The translations under genes and the position numbers were made by a program. Under the pieces are notes generated by a model that saw nothing but the letters and a program-made list of their open reading frames with translations, searched no databases and was not told the DNA's origin. Shown piece after piece: positions 52,382 through 61,327 of a DNA stretch of 64,000 nucleotides (within the stretch, counting starts at the first letter, position 1; each line of letters starts with the position of its first letter). Origin of the DNA: Lacrimispora sphenoides JCM 1415 (GTDB taxonomy: Bacteria; Bacillota; Clostridia; Lachnospirales; Lachnospiraceae); assembly GCF_900105615.1 (NCBI RefSeq), contig NZ_LT630003.1:62001-126000 (forward strand), in the 5' to 3' direction.

Positions 52382-53630
52382 TTGCAGTACGCTTCATTAT
52401 ACATCGCCTGCCCACGGCGGGTGGGGGGTGGTCCGTCTGGCTATGCTAGTTCCGGAAAGTTACCAGCTGTTTGTTTGTCCCTTTGCCTGTGGGAGGCATG
52501 GGGCGCTTGGAGCCATCGGACATGGCTTAAAAGACCGGCTCTCCTATTTATACATTGATGAAAGTGATATTGTAACGGGAGGATATGAGGATTTAATTCC
52601 AGAAGCGGTGGCAGAACTCCTGGAGACACTGGAGAAAAAACCGAAAGTTCTAATGATTTTTGTCAGCTGCCTGGATGACCTGCTGGGAACAGACCATGAG
52701 TCCATACTGGCTGTTTTGCGGGAACAGCATGAAGATGTTCGGTTTACTTTCTGCCATATGAACCCGATTACCCTGGATACGGACAATCCTCCTCCGGTCA
52801 ATATCCGCCGGAAGATGTACGGTCTCTTGGAACCGTTGGAAGGAAAGATGCGGCAGGTCAATCTCATTGGGAATCCGGTGCAGATCCGGCCGGAATCTGA
52901 ATTGTTTGCATTTTTGCAGGCGATGGGAATCCATCAGGTCAACCATATTGCACAGTTTGAAACCTTTGAAGCATACAAACAGATGGCGGCTGCCAAATGG
53001 AATCTGGTGACAGCCCCGCCGGGAGTGAAGGCGGCCATGGACATGAAGAAACGGCTGAATATTGACTTTGAGTTAGCTTATACTAACTACCGGGAGGAAG
53101 ATATATTAAATACTTACGAACGGCTGATGGAAAAGCTGGCGGACAAAGAGAATGTCCGGTTTGATCTGGAGCCATACCAAAGAAAGGCAAGACAGGCAGT
53201 CGTGGAGGCAAAAGAGGCAGCCCGGAACAGACCGGTCTTTATCGATGATACGGCTGTGATATTTCCTTTTGCGGCAGCCAGGGCATTCATTGAGGCAGGT
53301 TTCCATGTGGCTGGAATTTTTGCCCGGACCGTTGGGGAAGCAGAAAAGAAACATGCGGACTGGATCCATGAACATATGCCGGAAATTCAGATTATAAATC
53401 CGATCGGCTATGATATTCCTTCAAAGATCGGAGTATTTCCGGAGGATGGCATTGCCATTGGCTTTGAAGCCGCATATGTTACCCGTTCCCGCCATGTGTA
53501 TGGTCTGGTTAACAATGAAGGGAACTTTGGATTTGACGGTATCATCCGGCTGATGCAGGGAATCGTCCATGCGGTCCAGGTGGAAGAAGACTTGGAAACG
53601 CTGATAAAAAATTATGGGTTGGTGATATGA
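52371..53630 (+). CDS. NifD-like nitrogenase component 1 family protein
   Basis: A 419-residue member of the oxidoreductase/nitrogenase component 1 family. The N-terminus ([20 protein letters not shown], then [11 protein letters not shown]) has cysteines C36 and C40; C100 lies in [11 protein letters not shown], where NifD has its third P-cluster cysteine; the first P-cluster cysteine of NifD has no counterpart (TSPAHGG). C128 is in TFCHMNP. The cofactor-holding Cys/His pair of NifD is not evident, so FeMo-co binding is doubtful. It overlaps the H-like gene by 11 and the K-like gene by 4 bases. GGAGG lies upstream of the ATG. Confidence 0.85.
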   Translation: MKTDCSTLHYTSPAHGGWGVVRLAMLVPESYQLFVCPFACGRHGALGAIGHGLKDRLSYLYIDESDIVTGGYEDLIPEAVAELLETLEKKPKVLMIFVSCLDDLLGTDHESILAVLREQHEDVRFTFCHMNPITLDTDNPPPVNIRRKMYGLLEPLEGKMRQVNLIGNPVQIRPESELFAFLQAMGIHQVNHIAQFETFEAYKQMAAAKWNLVTAPPGVKAAMDMKKRLNIDFELAYTNYREEDILNTYERLMEKLADKENVRFDLEPYQRKARQAVVEAKEAARNRPVFIDDTAVIFPFAAARAFIEAGFHVAGIFARTVGEAEKKHADWIHEHMPEIQIINPIGYDIPSKIGVFPEDGIAIGFEAAYVTRSRHVYGLVNNEGNFGFDGIIRLMQGIVHAVQVEEDLETLIKNYGLVI

Positions 53631-54796
53631 TGCATAAACTTTCGATACAACTGCCTCCCTTTGCTCCTGATTATTCCGGTGTATGCTCTGCCCTGTTTGC
53701 GTTGGGCGGCCTGCTGGTAATTCATGATGCTTCCGGCTGCACGGGGAATTATACCGGTTATGATGAACCCAGATGGTATGATTCCCGCAGCCTGTTGTAC
53801 TGTTCAGGACTCAGGGAAATGGATGCGATCCTAGGCAATGATGAAAAATTTATACAAAAGATAGAAAATGCCGCAAATAATCTGAAGCCAAACTTTCTTT
53901 GCTTTCTTGGAAGTCCGGTTCCTATGGTTATTGGAACGGATCTGGAGGGAATAGCGGCAGAACTGGAAGAGCGTACCGGAATTCCTTCTATCGGACTGGC
54001 AACAACCGGTTTGCATTACTACGATAAAGGGATCTCAGATGCTTACATAGCTTTTGCAAAAAAGTTCTTTCCGTCACCGCAGGAGGTCAGCCCGTCAGGG
54101 GACAGTATCAATATTCTGGGATTAACACCCCTTGATTTCTCCAACAACAGCAATGCAGTTGACTTGATTGGCGAGCTGGAGAAACGGGGCTTTACCATTC
54201 AGGCGGATTTCTCTATGATATCTGATTTCCATAAGGTTTGCCAGGCACCGTCTGCCGGTGTAAACCTGGTGGTGTCAAAGAGCGGTCTTGGCCTGGCAGA
54301 ATATATGAAAAAACGATATCAAATTCCTTACGTGACAGGGGTTCCGGCCGGGGAGCCGGCGGCGGACCGTTTGGCAGCAATGCTGAAAGAAACAATGGAA
54401 GATAAGCAGGAGAGGGTATTGGAAACGGCAGCAAATGAAACGAGTCAGATTCTGATGATCGGTGAAGAGGTTCTGATCCGGTCGCTGGCGTTTCATCTTC
54501 AGGAAGAGATGGGAATAAGGGATATTCAGCCGGCGGTTTTATTCGGAGGAACACAAGGAGTGTACCGGCAGGCCAGCCTTTCCTTAAATAGTGAGAGTGA
54601 TATCAGAAAACTGGTGAACAGTGGAAGTTATCATACCATTATAGCTGATCCGCTGATCCGGCAGTTGATCCGGGAAAAAGAAAATGTGCGATTCATTGAG
54701 CTGCCTCATGTGGCGGTTTCCAGCAAGGTATGTTGGGACCATGCACCTCAGCTCATGGGAAAACGATTGAGTGGAAGCTTATTTAGCTTTCAATGA
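53627..54796 (+). CDS. NifK-like nitrogenase component 1 family protein
   Basis: A 389-residue partner of the preceding protein. C20 (YSGVCSALFALGG) and C38 (IHDASGCTGNYTGYDEP) correspond to the first two NifK P-cluster cysteines; the third is replaced (FLGSPVPMVIGTD, Pro where NifK has Cys). C59 is in LLYCSGLREMD. The pattern suggests an interface 4Fe-4S cluster rather than a full P cluster, as in dark-operative protochlorophyllide reductase and other nitrogenase-like reductases. It overlaps the D-like gene (ATGA). The binding-protein gene follows after 24 bases. Confidence 0.85.
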   Translation: MMHKLSIQLPPFAPDYSGVCSALFALGGLLVIHDASGCTGNYTGYDEPRWYDSRSLLYCSGLREMDAILGNDEKFIQKIENAANNLKPNFLCFLGSPVPMVIGTDLEGIAAELEERTGIPSIGLATTGLHYYDKGISDAYIAFAKKFFPSPQEVSPSGDSINILGLTPLDFSNNSNAVDLIGELEKRGFTIQADFSMISDFHKVCQAPSAGVNLVVSKSGLGLAEYMKKRYQIPYVTGVPAGEPAADRLAAMLKETMEDKQERVLETAANETSQILMIGEEVLIRSLAFHLQEEMGIRDIQPAVLFGGTQGVYRQASLSLNSESDIRKLVNSGSYHTIIADPLIRQLIREKENVRFIELPHVAVSSKVCWDHAPQLMGKRLSGSLFSFQ

Positions 54797-54820
54797 TACG
54801 AAGAAGGGAGAAATGAAAAG

Positions 54821-56011
54821 ATGAAAAAAACAGTAACGCGTGTATTGAGCATGGCTCTGTGCCTGGCTGTATTATCCGGCTGTACGGCTAAGTCAGCTTC
54901 CACGGAGACTCCGGCCTCAGCAGCCGGAGAAGCGGCGTCAGCGGAAGACAAACCGGAGGCCGGGAAAGAGGAAGAACCCGCACCGGCAGCCGGCGAGACC
55001 AAGACGATCATTGACCAGGGCGGTAATGAGGTGGTCATTCCGGTTAATATTGAGCGTGTGGCGATTGCGTCTTTATGGCCGCTGCCGTCGGTTTATGTAT
55101 TGTATCAGGGGTCAGGCGCAAAACTGGTGGGCATGCATCCGGCTTCTAAAAGTGCGGCAGAACATTCTTTGTTGATGAAAGTGGCTCCTGAATTAAAGGA
55201 TGTGGATACTTCCTTTATTCAGGGCGGTGAAGTCAATGTGGAAGAACTCATTAAACTGAAGCCTGATGTGATCTTTTACAATGCCAACAATGCAAAAGAA
55301 AGAGAAGTGCTGTTAAAAACCGGTATACCGGTGGTTGGCTTCAGCACTTCCATTGCCGGGTTTGATACGGTGGAAACAGTGAACCAATGGGTCGAACTGT
55401 TGGGAGAAATATTTGATGAGCCGGATAAGGTAGCCGGTATTACTGATTACGGACGTGAAGTGGCTGCTGATATTGAAAAACGCTTAAAGGATGTAAAAGA
55501 GGAAGATAAACCGAAAGTAATGATTATTTATCATTATAAAGACGGGGTATTCCAGACCTCCGGCAATCAGTTCTTCGGTCAGTACTGGTGCGATGCAACC
55601 GGAGCCATCAGCGTATCAAAAGATATTCCCGGGTCAGGCGTGGATCTGACCATGGAACAGATCTATGAGTGGGATCCGGATATTATCTATGTAACAAACT
55701 TCAGTCCCTACCTGCCTCAGGATTTTTATGACAACAGCATTGAAGGATTTGACTGGAGTCCGGTTAAGGCCGTACGGGAACATAAAGTTTATAAATTCCC
55801 TCTGGGAATGTACCGCTGGTTCCCGCCGTCTTCCGATTCTTCTCTTTGCCTTTATTGGATGGCCCAGAAAAATCACCCGGAAGTTTTTGCGGACCTTGAT
55901 TTGAACCAGACAATTAAAGACTTTTATCTGAAGTATTATTATGTAGAGCTAACGGATGAAGAGGTGGAAGGCATATTTAATCCTCCCCGTGAAGCAGCAG
56001 ACGGAGTATAA
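54821..56011 (+). CDS. FecB/BtuF-type chelate-binding lipoprotein
   Basis: A 396-residue extracellular binding protein. Signal peptide with lipobox LSGC (about residue 20) and a Ser/Ala/Glu/Pro-rich linker, then a TroA-like fold: TIIDQGGNEVVIPVNIERVAI, NVEELIKLKPDVIFYN, PVVGFSTSIAG, PDIIYVTNFSPY. The family binds iron-siderophores, heme or corrinoids; the ligand here is unknown. A late segment (MYRWFPPSSDSSLCLYW) is rich in aromatic residues, fitting a large planar ligand. It belongs to the nitrogenase-like operon. GAAGGGAG precedes the ATG. Confidence 0.9.
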   Translation: MKKTVTRVLSMALCLAVLSGCTAKSASTETPASAAGEAASAEDKPEAGKEEEPAPAAGETKTIIDQGGNEVVIPVNIERVAIASLWPLPSVYVLYQGSGAKLVGMHPASKSAAEHSLLMKVAPELKDVDTSFIQGGEVNVEELIKLKPDVIFYNANNAKEREVLLKTGIPVVGFSTSIAGFDTVETVNQWVELLGEIFDEPDKVAGITDYGREVAADIEKRLKDVKEEDKPKVMIIYHYKDGVFQTSGNQFFGQYWCDATGAISVSKDIPGSGVDLTMEQIYEWDPDIIYVTNFSPYLPQDFYDNSIEGFDWSPVKAVREHKVYKFPLGMYRWFPPSSDSSLCLYWMAQKNHPEVFADLDLNQTIKDFYLKYYYVELTDEEVEGIFNPPREAADGV

Positions 56012-56013
56012 AC

Positions 56014-57030
56014 ATGTTGATGAAACGATATGGAACCGGAACCAGGATCTTACTGATCCTGGCTCCGGTGTTAACGGCCCTGATCTGTCTGGGCATCGGA
56101 CGCTATTCTTTTAATCTGGCTGACATCTGTAAACTGTTATATACCTATGCGGTTTCCGGAAAAGATGCCATCGAACCTCAGGCATACAGTGTTGTATTCA
56201 ATATCCGGCTGCCAAGAATCATACTGGCAGTTCTTTGCGGAGCAGGGCTGGCTGTCTCGGGAGCGGCTTTTCAGCCCTTATTTTCCAATGCGCTGGCGAC
56301 TCCGGATACTCTGGGGGTGGCACAGGGAGCATGTTTTGGTGCGGCACTGGCCCTTTTATTTTCTGACAGTCTTTTATGGGTTCAGCTGGTGGCCCTGGTA
56401 TTTGGCCTGATTGCGATTATGCTTACTTATTCCATCAGCAAGGTTAAAGGTCAGTCTTCCACGTTTATGATCATTCTGGCGGGAATCGCGGTTTCTTCTC
56501 TTTTTACTTCCCTGGTATCCCTGGTTAAATATGTGGCTGATCCGGAATCTCAGCTGCCAACCATTACCTACTGGCTGTTAGGAAGTATGGCCGGAATTAC
56601 CTACAAGAGTCTGGCTATCGGAGGTCCCTTGATCTGCGGGGGAATTCTGATAATTTACCTGCTTCGCTGGCGGTTGAATATCCTGTCAATGTCTGAGGAT
56701 GAAGCAAGGTCCATGGGAATTGACTTAAGAAAGCTTCGCATTATTATTATTCTGGCAGCAGCATTGATTACAGCCTCCTGCGCCTCCATGTGCGGACGGA
56801 TCGAGTGGGTGGGGCTATTGATTCCCCATGGGGTCCGGATGTTATTTGGAAGCAATAACGAACGGGTCATTCCAGCCAGCATCAGTCTGGGCGCAGTATT
56901 TATGCTGGTTATGGATACGACTGCCAGGGCTGCAACGACTGCTGAAATTCCCCTGTCGATCCTGACGGCAGTGATCGGAGCCCCGGTATTTATTCTATTG
57001 CTGAGAAAGACAGGAGGAGGATGGCTGTGA
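56014..57030 (+). CDS. FecCD-type ABC permease
   Basis: A 338-residue permease with about nine or ten transmembrane segments: RYSFNLADICKLLYTY, NIRLPRIILAVLCGAGLAVSG, TPDTLGVAQGACFGAALAL, IEWVGLLIPHGVRML. These are typical of the FecCD/BtuC importer family. The single gene implies a homodimeric channel. It starts 2 bases after the binding-protein stop (56020 is an alternative start) and overlaps the ATPase gene by 10 bases. Confidence 0.93.
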   Translation: MLMKRYGTGTRILLILAPVLTALICLGIGRYSFNLADICKLLYTYAVSGKDAIEPQAYSVVFNIRLPRIILAVLCGAGLAVSGAAFQPLFSNALATPDTLGVAQGACFGAALALLFSDSLLWVQLVALVFGLIAIMLTYSISKVKGQSSTFMIILAGIAVSSLFTSLVSLVKYVADPESQLPTITYWLLGSMAGITYKSLAIGGPLICGGILIIYLLRWRLNILSMSEDEARSMGIDLRKLRIIIILAAALITASCASMCGRIEWVGLLIPHGVRMLFGSNNERVIPASISLGAVFMLVMDTTARAATTAEIPLSILTAVIGAPVFILLLRKTGGGWL

Positions 57031-57815
57031 TTTTTGAAGTAAAGAAAGGCTGCTTTGGATATAAGGCAGGGGAAGAAATTTTAAAAGAAATCACATTCCG
57101 GCTTCAGGATGGAGAAGTACTGGCTATCCTGGGACCAAACGGCGTAGGCAAAACCACGCTGCTTCGCAATATGATGGGACTGCTGAAATGGAAATCAGGC
57201 GGAAGCTATCTGGATGGAACATGTCTGGCGGAAATGTCTGTAAAAGATGTCTGGCAGACAATCGCCTATGTTCCCCAGGCGAAAGCGTCGCTTTTTTCTT
57301 ATACGGTAGAAGAGATGGTCTTACTGGGACGCAGTGCCCATATCGGAAATTTCAGCCGTCCGAAAAAGGTGGATGTGGAAATTGCCGATGAGGCGATCCG
57401 GAGTGTTGGAATTGATTATTTAAGAGGGAAGCTGGTGAGCCGGATCAGCGGCGGAGAGCTTCAGATGGTTTTAATTGCCCGGGCCCTGACTGCAAAACCC
57501 CGGATACTGGTGCTGGACGAGCCGGAGAGCAATCTGGATTTTAGAAACCAGCTGATTATTCTGGATACAATCCGCCGCCTTGCGGATGAAAAGAACATAT
57601 CCTGTATTTTTAATACCCACTACCCGGCACATGCGCTAAAGATATCCGATAAGGCATTGATTTTGAACCGCAGCGGAAAAAGTATATTTGGCAAAGTGGA
57701 TGAAGTAGTATCGAAAGAACATATGGAAGAGGCATTTGGGGTAAAGGTTCTGATCAATGAAATTGAAGAAGAAGGGCATCGTTTTAAATCCGTAACTGCC
57801 CTGGCATTAACCTGA
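57021..57815 (+). CDS. FecE/BtuD-type ABC ATPase
   Basis: A 264-residue ATPase: Walker A GPNGVGKTT, Q-loop VPQAKAS, signature RISGGELQMVLIARAL, Walker B ILVLDEPESNLD and switch His (NTHYP). It energises the FecCD-type importer. AGGAGGAGG lies directly before the ATG at 57021; GTG at 57027 has better spacing and may be the true start. It is the last gene of the nitrogenase-like operon, closed by the terminator at 57834. Confidence 0.93.
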   Translation: MAVIFEVKKGCFGYKAGEEILKEITFRLQDGEVLAILGPNGVGKTTLLRNMMGLLKWKSGGSYLDGTCLAEMSVKDVWQTIAYVPQAKASLFSYTVEEMVLLGRSAHIGNFSRPKKVDVEIADEAIRSVGIDYLRGKLVSRISGGELQMVLIARALTAKPRILVLDEPESNLDFRNQLIILDTIRRLADEKNISCIFNTHYPAHALKISDKALILNRSGKSIFGKVDEVVSKEHMEEAFGVKVLINEIEEEGHRFKSVTALALT

Positions 57816-57833
57816 CATGCTTCAAAGACTAAT

Positions 57834-57870
57834 AGAAGGCTTCGGCATTTTTGCTGAGGCCTTCTTTTTT
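57834..57870 (+). terminator. Terminator after the nitrogenase-like operon
   Basis: Stem AGAAGGC/GCCTTCT with a 22-nt interior and six-T tail; identical over 36 bases to the terminator after cooS. Confidence 0.9.
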
Positions 57871-57889
57871 GCCGGACTGATTGAAAATA

Positions 57890-57918
57890 TTATCCTTATT
57901 TATAAATTATGTTATAAT
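57890..57918 (+). promoter_or_regulatory. Promoter of the YesM/YesN operon
   Basis: TATAAT (57913-57918) with TTATCC 17 bases upstream (57890-57895); the -10 is consensus, the -35 weak. Confidence 0.5.
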
Positions 57919-57965
57919 ACAAAAAAGAAGAGATTTGGAAGATTTTAACAAAGGGGGAACATGGC

Positions 57966-59792
57966 TTGATCAAATATTTGGTAAACAGATACAGAGGATG
58001 GGGGATTGCCAAAAAAACATTGATCATCCTGCTTTTTGTCTCAATCGTCCCTGTCATGGTAATCGAAATCATAACCTGTATCATAGCCGCCAACACCATA
58101 AAAAAGCAGATGGATATTCTGGTGGAAAGCAATATGAAATTATCCCAGAAAGGGCTGGAAGATTTCTTTTCCGAATATGACAGCATCATCATGTCTATTT
58201 ATACGGAAAATGAATATGCCCTAAAGCTGGAAAAGCTGAATGTATGGGACTCCAGGAATTACTATCTGTTAAAGAAGCAGCTGGAAGAAGATCTGGAAAA
58301 TATCTCCTATCTTCATCCGGAAATATTGGGGATTGCGGTGGTGACACAGAAAAAGGAATGCATCCTGTACGATTCCATTACCAACAGCACCATGGACAGC
58401 TATTGCTTTCCGGAAAAGGATAAAAGCTGGCTGGCTGTGACCGATGAGACCTTTCATAACACCCAGACCGTTTATTCCCATGTCATAAACCGGGAGGAGG
58501 CAAACGGGACAAAAAGAAATATCATCTATCTGGGACATCGGATTGCGGATATTAATAATTACAGACAAGGAACGGTTGGAAGCATACTGATCTGCCTTGA
58601 CGAAACCAATATCCGGGAAACCTATTCCCAGGAAAACGAAAGCGAAATCAATGTATCCTTTCTTTGTGATGCCAATGGAAGCATCCTTTCCAGTACCAGG
58701 GCGGATTTAATAGGGACAGGCATCTTTGAAGAATGGGAAGACTCCAGAGAGGAGCTGTTTTCCCAGCCGGAACTTAAGATCAGGCAGGCGGCGGAAACCC
58801 ATCAGATCATGAACAACGGATATTACAGCATTTACACAAAGCCTGTGTTAAAAAACCAGTTTGTCCTGGTCAGCCTCCGGGATTACAGAGAGCCTTTAAA
58901 GGATTTTAAATATATCTTTGAGGTGATCATTCTGCTTACGATATTGATTATCATTACCAGCATTCTTATTATGATCCAGTTTGCAGGTTCCTTACAGGTC
59001 TGTGTTGAAAAGATCACCTCTGCCATGGACAGAGCCTATAAGGGGGATTATACGGTACAGATCGAGCACACCTGGCGGGATGAGTTTGGAAAGATTGCAA
59101 GGCACTTCAATCATATGGTACAGAAGATTGACCAGTCCGGAAAGATAGAAAAGGAAGCCCTTCTCCGTGAGAAAAATGCGGAATTAAAGGCTTTGGAGGC
59201 CCAGATCAACCCTCATTTTCTTTATAATACCCTGGATGCCATCAACTGGATGGCCATAGAAAATGAACAGTTTTTAATCAGTAAAATGCTTAAAAATCTT
59301 GGATCCATCCTGCGTTACAGCGTACATAAAAGCAATGGTGTGGTAAGTGTGAGAAGTGAACTTGAATATTTAAAGCAGTATATCTTTCTCCAGCAGCAAA
59401 GGTTTTCCTTTTCCTTTCACTGTATTATGGATGTGGATGAGGAGGTCCTGGATTTAAAGATGCACAAGCTGTTGTTCCAGCCTCTCATTGAGAATGCCAT
59501 TATCCATGGATTTCCAGGTGATACCGGGCAGGATATGCTTACGGTATCCATCAGAAAGAAGGGAGATAAGCATCTGGTGGTTAAAGTGGAGGACAATGGA
59601 AAAGGCATGGATGGGGAACTGGTCAGGGAACTGAATCACTATGATTATTCAAGCGGCACCATAGAGGGAAGCATCGGAGTACGGAATGTGATTATGAGGA
59701 TCAAATACTATTATGGAGAAGAAGGGCATTTCTTTATTGAATCAAATGACAGGGGAACCCAAATAACGGCTGAGATTTTGTTTGAAGAATAG
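57966..59792 (+). CDS. YesM-type sensor histidine kinase
   Basis: A 608-residue membrane kinase. First membrane segment about residues 15-40, an extracellular sensor (about 45-310), a second membrane segment (about 320-340), HAMP region, then a His_kinase domain with LEAQINPHFLYNTLDAIN (His417) and an HATPase domain with VEDNGKGMDG. TTG at 57966 is the likely start, with AAAGGGGG 9 bases upstream and no in-frame ATG near. It pairs with the response regulator that follows; such systems sense sugars or oligosaccharides via ABC binding proteins. Confidence 0.93.
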   Translation: MIKYLVNRYRGWGIAKKTLIILLFVSIVPVMVIEIITCIIAANTIKKQMDILVESNMKLSQKGLEDFFSEYDSIIMSIYTENEYALKLEKLNVWDSRNYYLLKKQLEEDLENISYLHPEILGIAVVTQKKECILYDSITNSTMDSYCFPEKDKSWLAVTDETFHNTQTVYSHVINREEANGTKRNIIYLGHRIADINNYRQGTVGSILICLDETNIRETYSQENESEINVSFLCDANGSILSSTRADLIGTGIFEEWEDSREELFSQPELKIRQAAETHQIMNNGYYSIYTKPVLKNQFVLVSLRDYREPLKDFKYIFEVIILLTILIIITSILIMIQFAGSLQVCVEKITSAMDRAYKGDYTVQIEHTWRDEFGKIARHFNHMVQKIDQSGKIEKEALLREKNAELKALEAQINPHFLYNTLDAINWMAIENEQFLISKMLKNLGSILRYSVHKSNGVVSVRSELEYLKQYIFLQQQRFSFSFHCIMDVDEEVLDLKMHKLLFQPLIENAIIHGFPGDTGQDMLTVSIRKKGDKHLVVKVEDNGKGMDGELVRELNHYDYSSGTIEGSIGVRNVIMRIKYYYGEEGHFFIESNDRGTQITAEILFEE

Positions 59793-59812
59793 ACAGGGGG
59801 AACGATACTTGC

Positions 59813-61324
59813 ATGAGAGTGGTAATTGTGGAAGACGAACCAAACACCAGGAACGGGATCATAAAAATCATTGAAAAGTATACGTCACATGAAGTGGTTG
59901 CAGGGGAGAGCGATGGAGAGACAGGGCTTGAAAAAGTGTTATCTTTGCATCCGGATGTGGTTATAACAGATATCAACATGCCAAAGATGGATGGACTTAC
60001 CATGATCCACAAGATCAGGGAAGCGGGGATTATGACGGCGGCAGTCCTTCTGACCGGGTATTCGGAGTTTGAATATGCCCAGCGCGCCATACAGTTATCC
60101 GTAGCCGAATATTTGCTGAAACCTCTTGATGTGGAGGACATCATAGAGGTCCTTGGGACCGTGGAGAAAAAGTTAACAAAGAACAAGGTGGAGCAGGTTT
60201 CCGCAGAGCAGCTGCTGTTTTCTTTATTGACTGGAGACGGAAACGATGAAGAAATGGTTCAAAAGCAATTTTCTGAAAAGATACGAAAGCAAAAGGACCA
60301 GGTCATTTCCATGTTTCTGATCCAGTCGGAAAGCATTCTGGAAGATACAACGAACCAGATGACGGAAGTCCTGAAAGACAGCCTTGATGCAATCTGTCTG
60401 ACCGGCTTTTTCATCTTTAAGCTTCCCTATGAAAAACAGATCCTTGTGATGATATCAGACGGCCAGAACGTTAAGTATTTAAAGACCATATTTAAAACCC
60501 AGATTCTGAAGGAGCTGAAGGAGAAGGGGGAATTTCTCATCAGCTATGGGGAACTTGGAAGTCTTTCCAGTCTTAAAGATACTTTAAAGCAGATGCAGGA
60601 ATATCTTTCCTATACCTTTGTATTTCAGGACCAGCGGGTCATTGACAGGGAGCTGGTTAAGAATCTGTCCTTTGAAAGGGTGGAATATCCGGAATATTTG
60701 GAGCGCGGAGTAAAAAGGGACATAAGAAATGGAAACAAGGAGGGAATCAGAAGAAACGCCAGGAAATTTGAGGAGATGGTCATTCAAAGCAGGGAAGAGC
60801 CAAAGGTGATAAAAAACCATACCGTCCGTTTTGTTATGGCTGCCTTAAATACCGCGAGGGACCTGATGAAAAACAAAGACATTGAGGCCCTCTACCAATA
60901 CCTGTTAAACGATATGATGAAAACCGGAATCAGGGAAATCTTTTTGAACAATTACTGGAAAGTGATTGACATGCTTGCAGATGACAGGGAAAAGGATGCT
61001 TTAACCGGCAATGGCATGATCTTAAATGTGATCGAATTCATAAGGCAGAATTATGATAAGGATGTTTCACTTTCCGATGCGGCTGATCTGGTGGGGATCA
61101 CACCGGAATATTTAAGCAAGCTGTTTACCAGGGAAATGGGGATCAACTTTTGTACCTTTTTAGGGGAATTCCGTGTCAGCATTGCAAAAAAACTGCTGGC
61201 AACCGGCAATTATAAGATCCATGAGGTAGCTGAAATGGTGGGGTATAAGGATACGAAGTATTTTAATAAGGTATTTCGTTCCATTATGGGAGTGTCTCCC
61301 TCAGACTATAGAAAGGTATTCTAG
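59813..61324 (+). CDS. YesN-type response regulator with AraC DNA-binding domain
   Basis: A 503-residue regulator. N-terminal receiver with the phosphoacceptor Asp53 (HPDVVITDINMPKMDG) and TGYSEFEYA; a long central region without a recognised domain (about 125-395); C-terminal AraC double HTH (VSLSDAADLVGITPEYLSKL and IHEVAEMVGYKDTKYFNKVF). It is cotranscribed with the kinase and binding-protein genes, and probably controls sugar-uptake genes such as the one starting at 62894. Confidence 0.94.
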   Translation: MRVVIVEDEPNTRNGIIKIIEKYTSHEVVAGESDGETGLEKVLSLHPDVVITDINMPKMDGLTMIHKIREAGIMTAAVLLTGYSEFEYAQRAIQLSVAEYLLKPLDVEDIIEVLGTVEKKLTKNKVEQVSAEQLLFSLLTGDGNDEEMVQKQFSEKIRKQKDQVISMFLIQSESILEDTTNQMTEVLKDSLDAICLTGFFIFKLPYEKQILVMISDGQNVKYLKTIFKTQILKELKEKGEFLISYGELGSLSSLKDTLKQMQEYLSYTFVFQDQRVIDRELVKNLSFERVEYPEYLERGVKRDIRNGNKEGIRRNARKFEEMVIQSREEPKVIKNHTVRFVMAALNTARDLMKNKDIEALYQYLLNDMMKTGIREIFLNNYWKVIDMLADDREKDALTGNGMILNVIEFIRQNYDKDVSLSDAADLVGITPEYLSKLFTREMGINFCTFLGEFRVSIAKKLLATGNYKIHEVAEMVGYKDTKYFNKVFRSIMGVSPSDYRKVF

Positions 61325-61327
61325 GAT

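Noticed and set aside
51620..54796. True nitrogen fixation genes nifHDK
   Set aside because: The D/K proteins are short, miss P-cluster and cofactor ligands, and no nifE, nifN or nifB is present; called nitrogenase-like instead.
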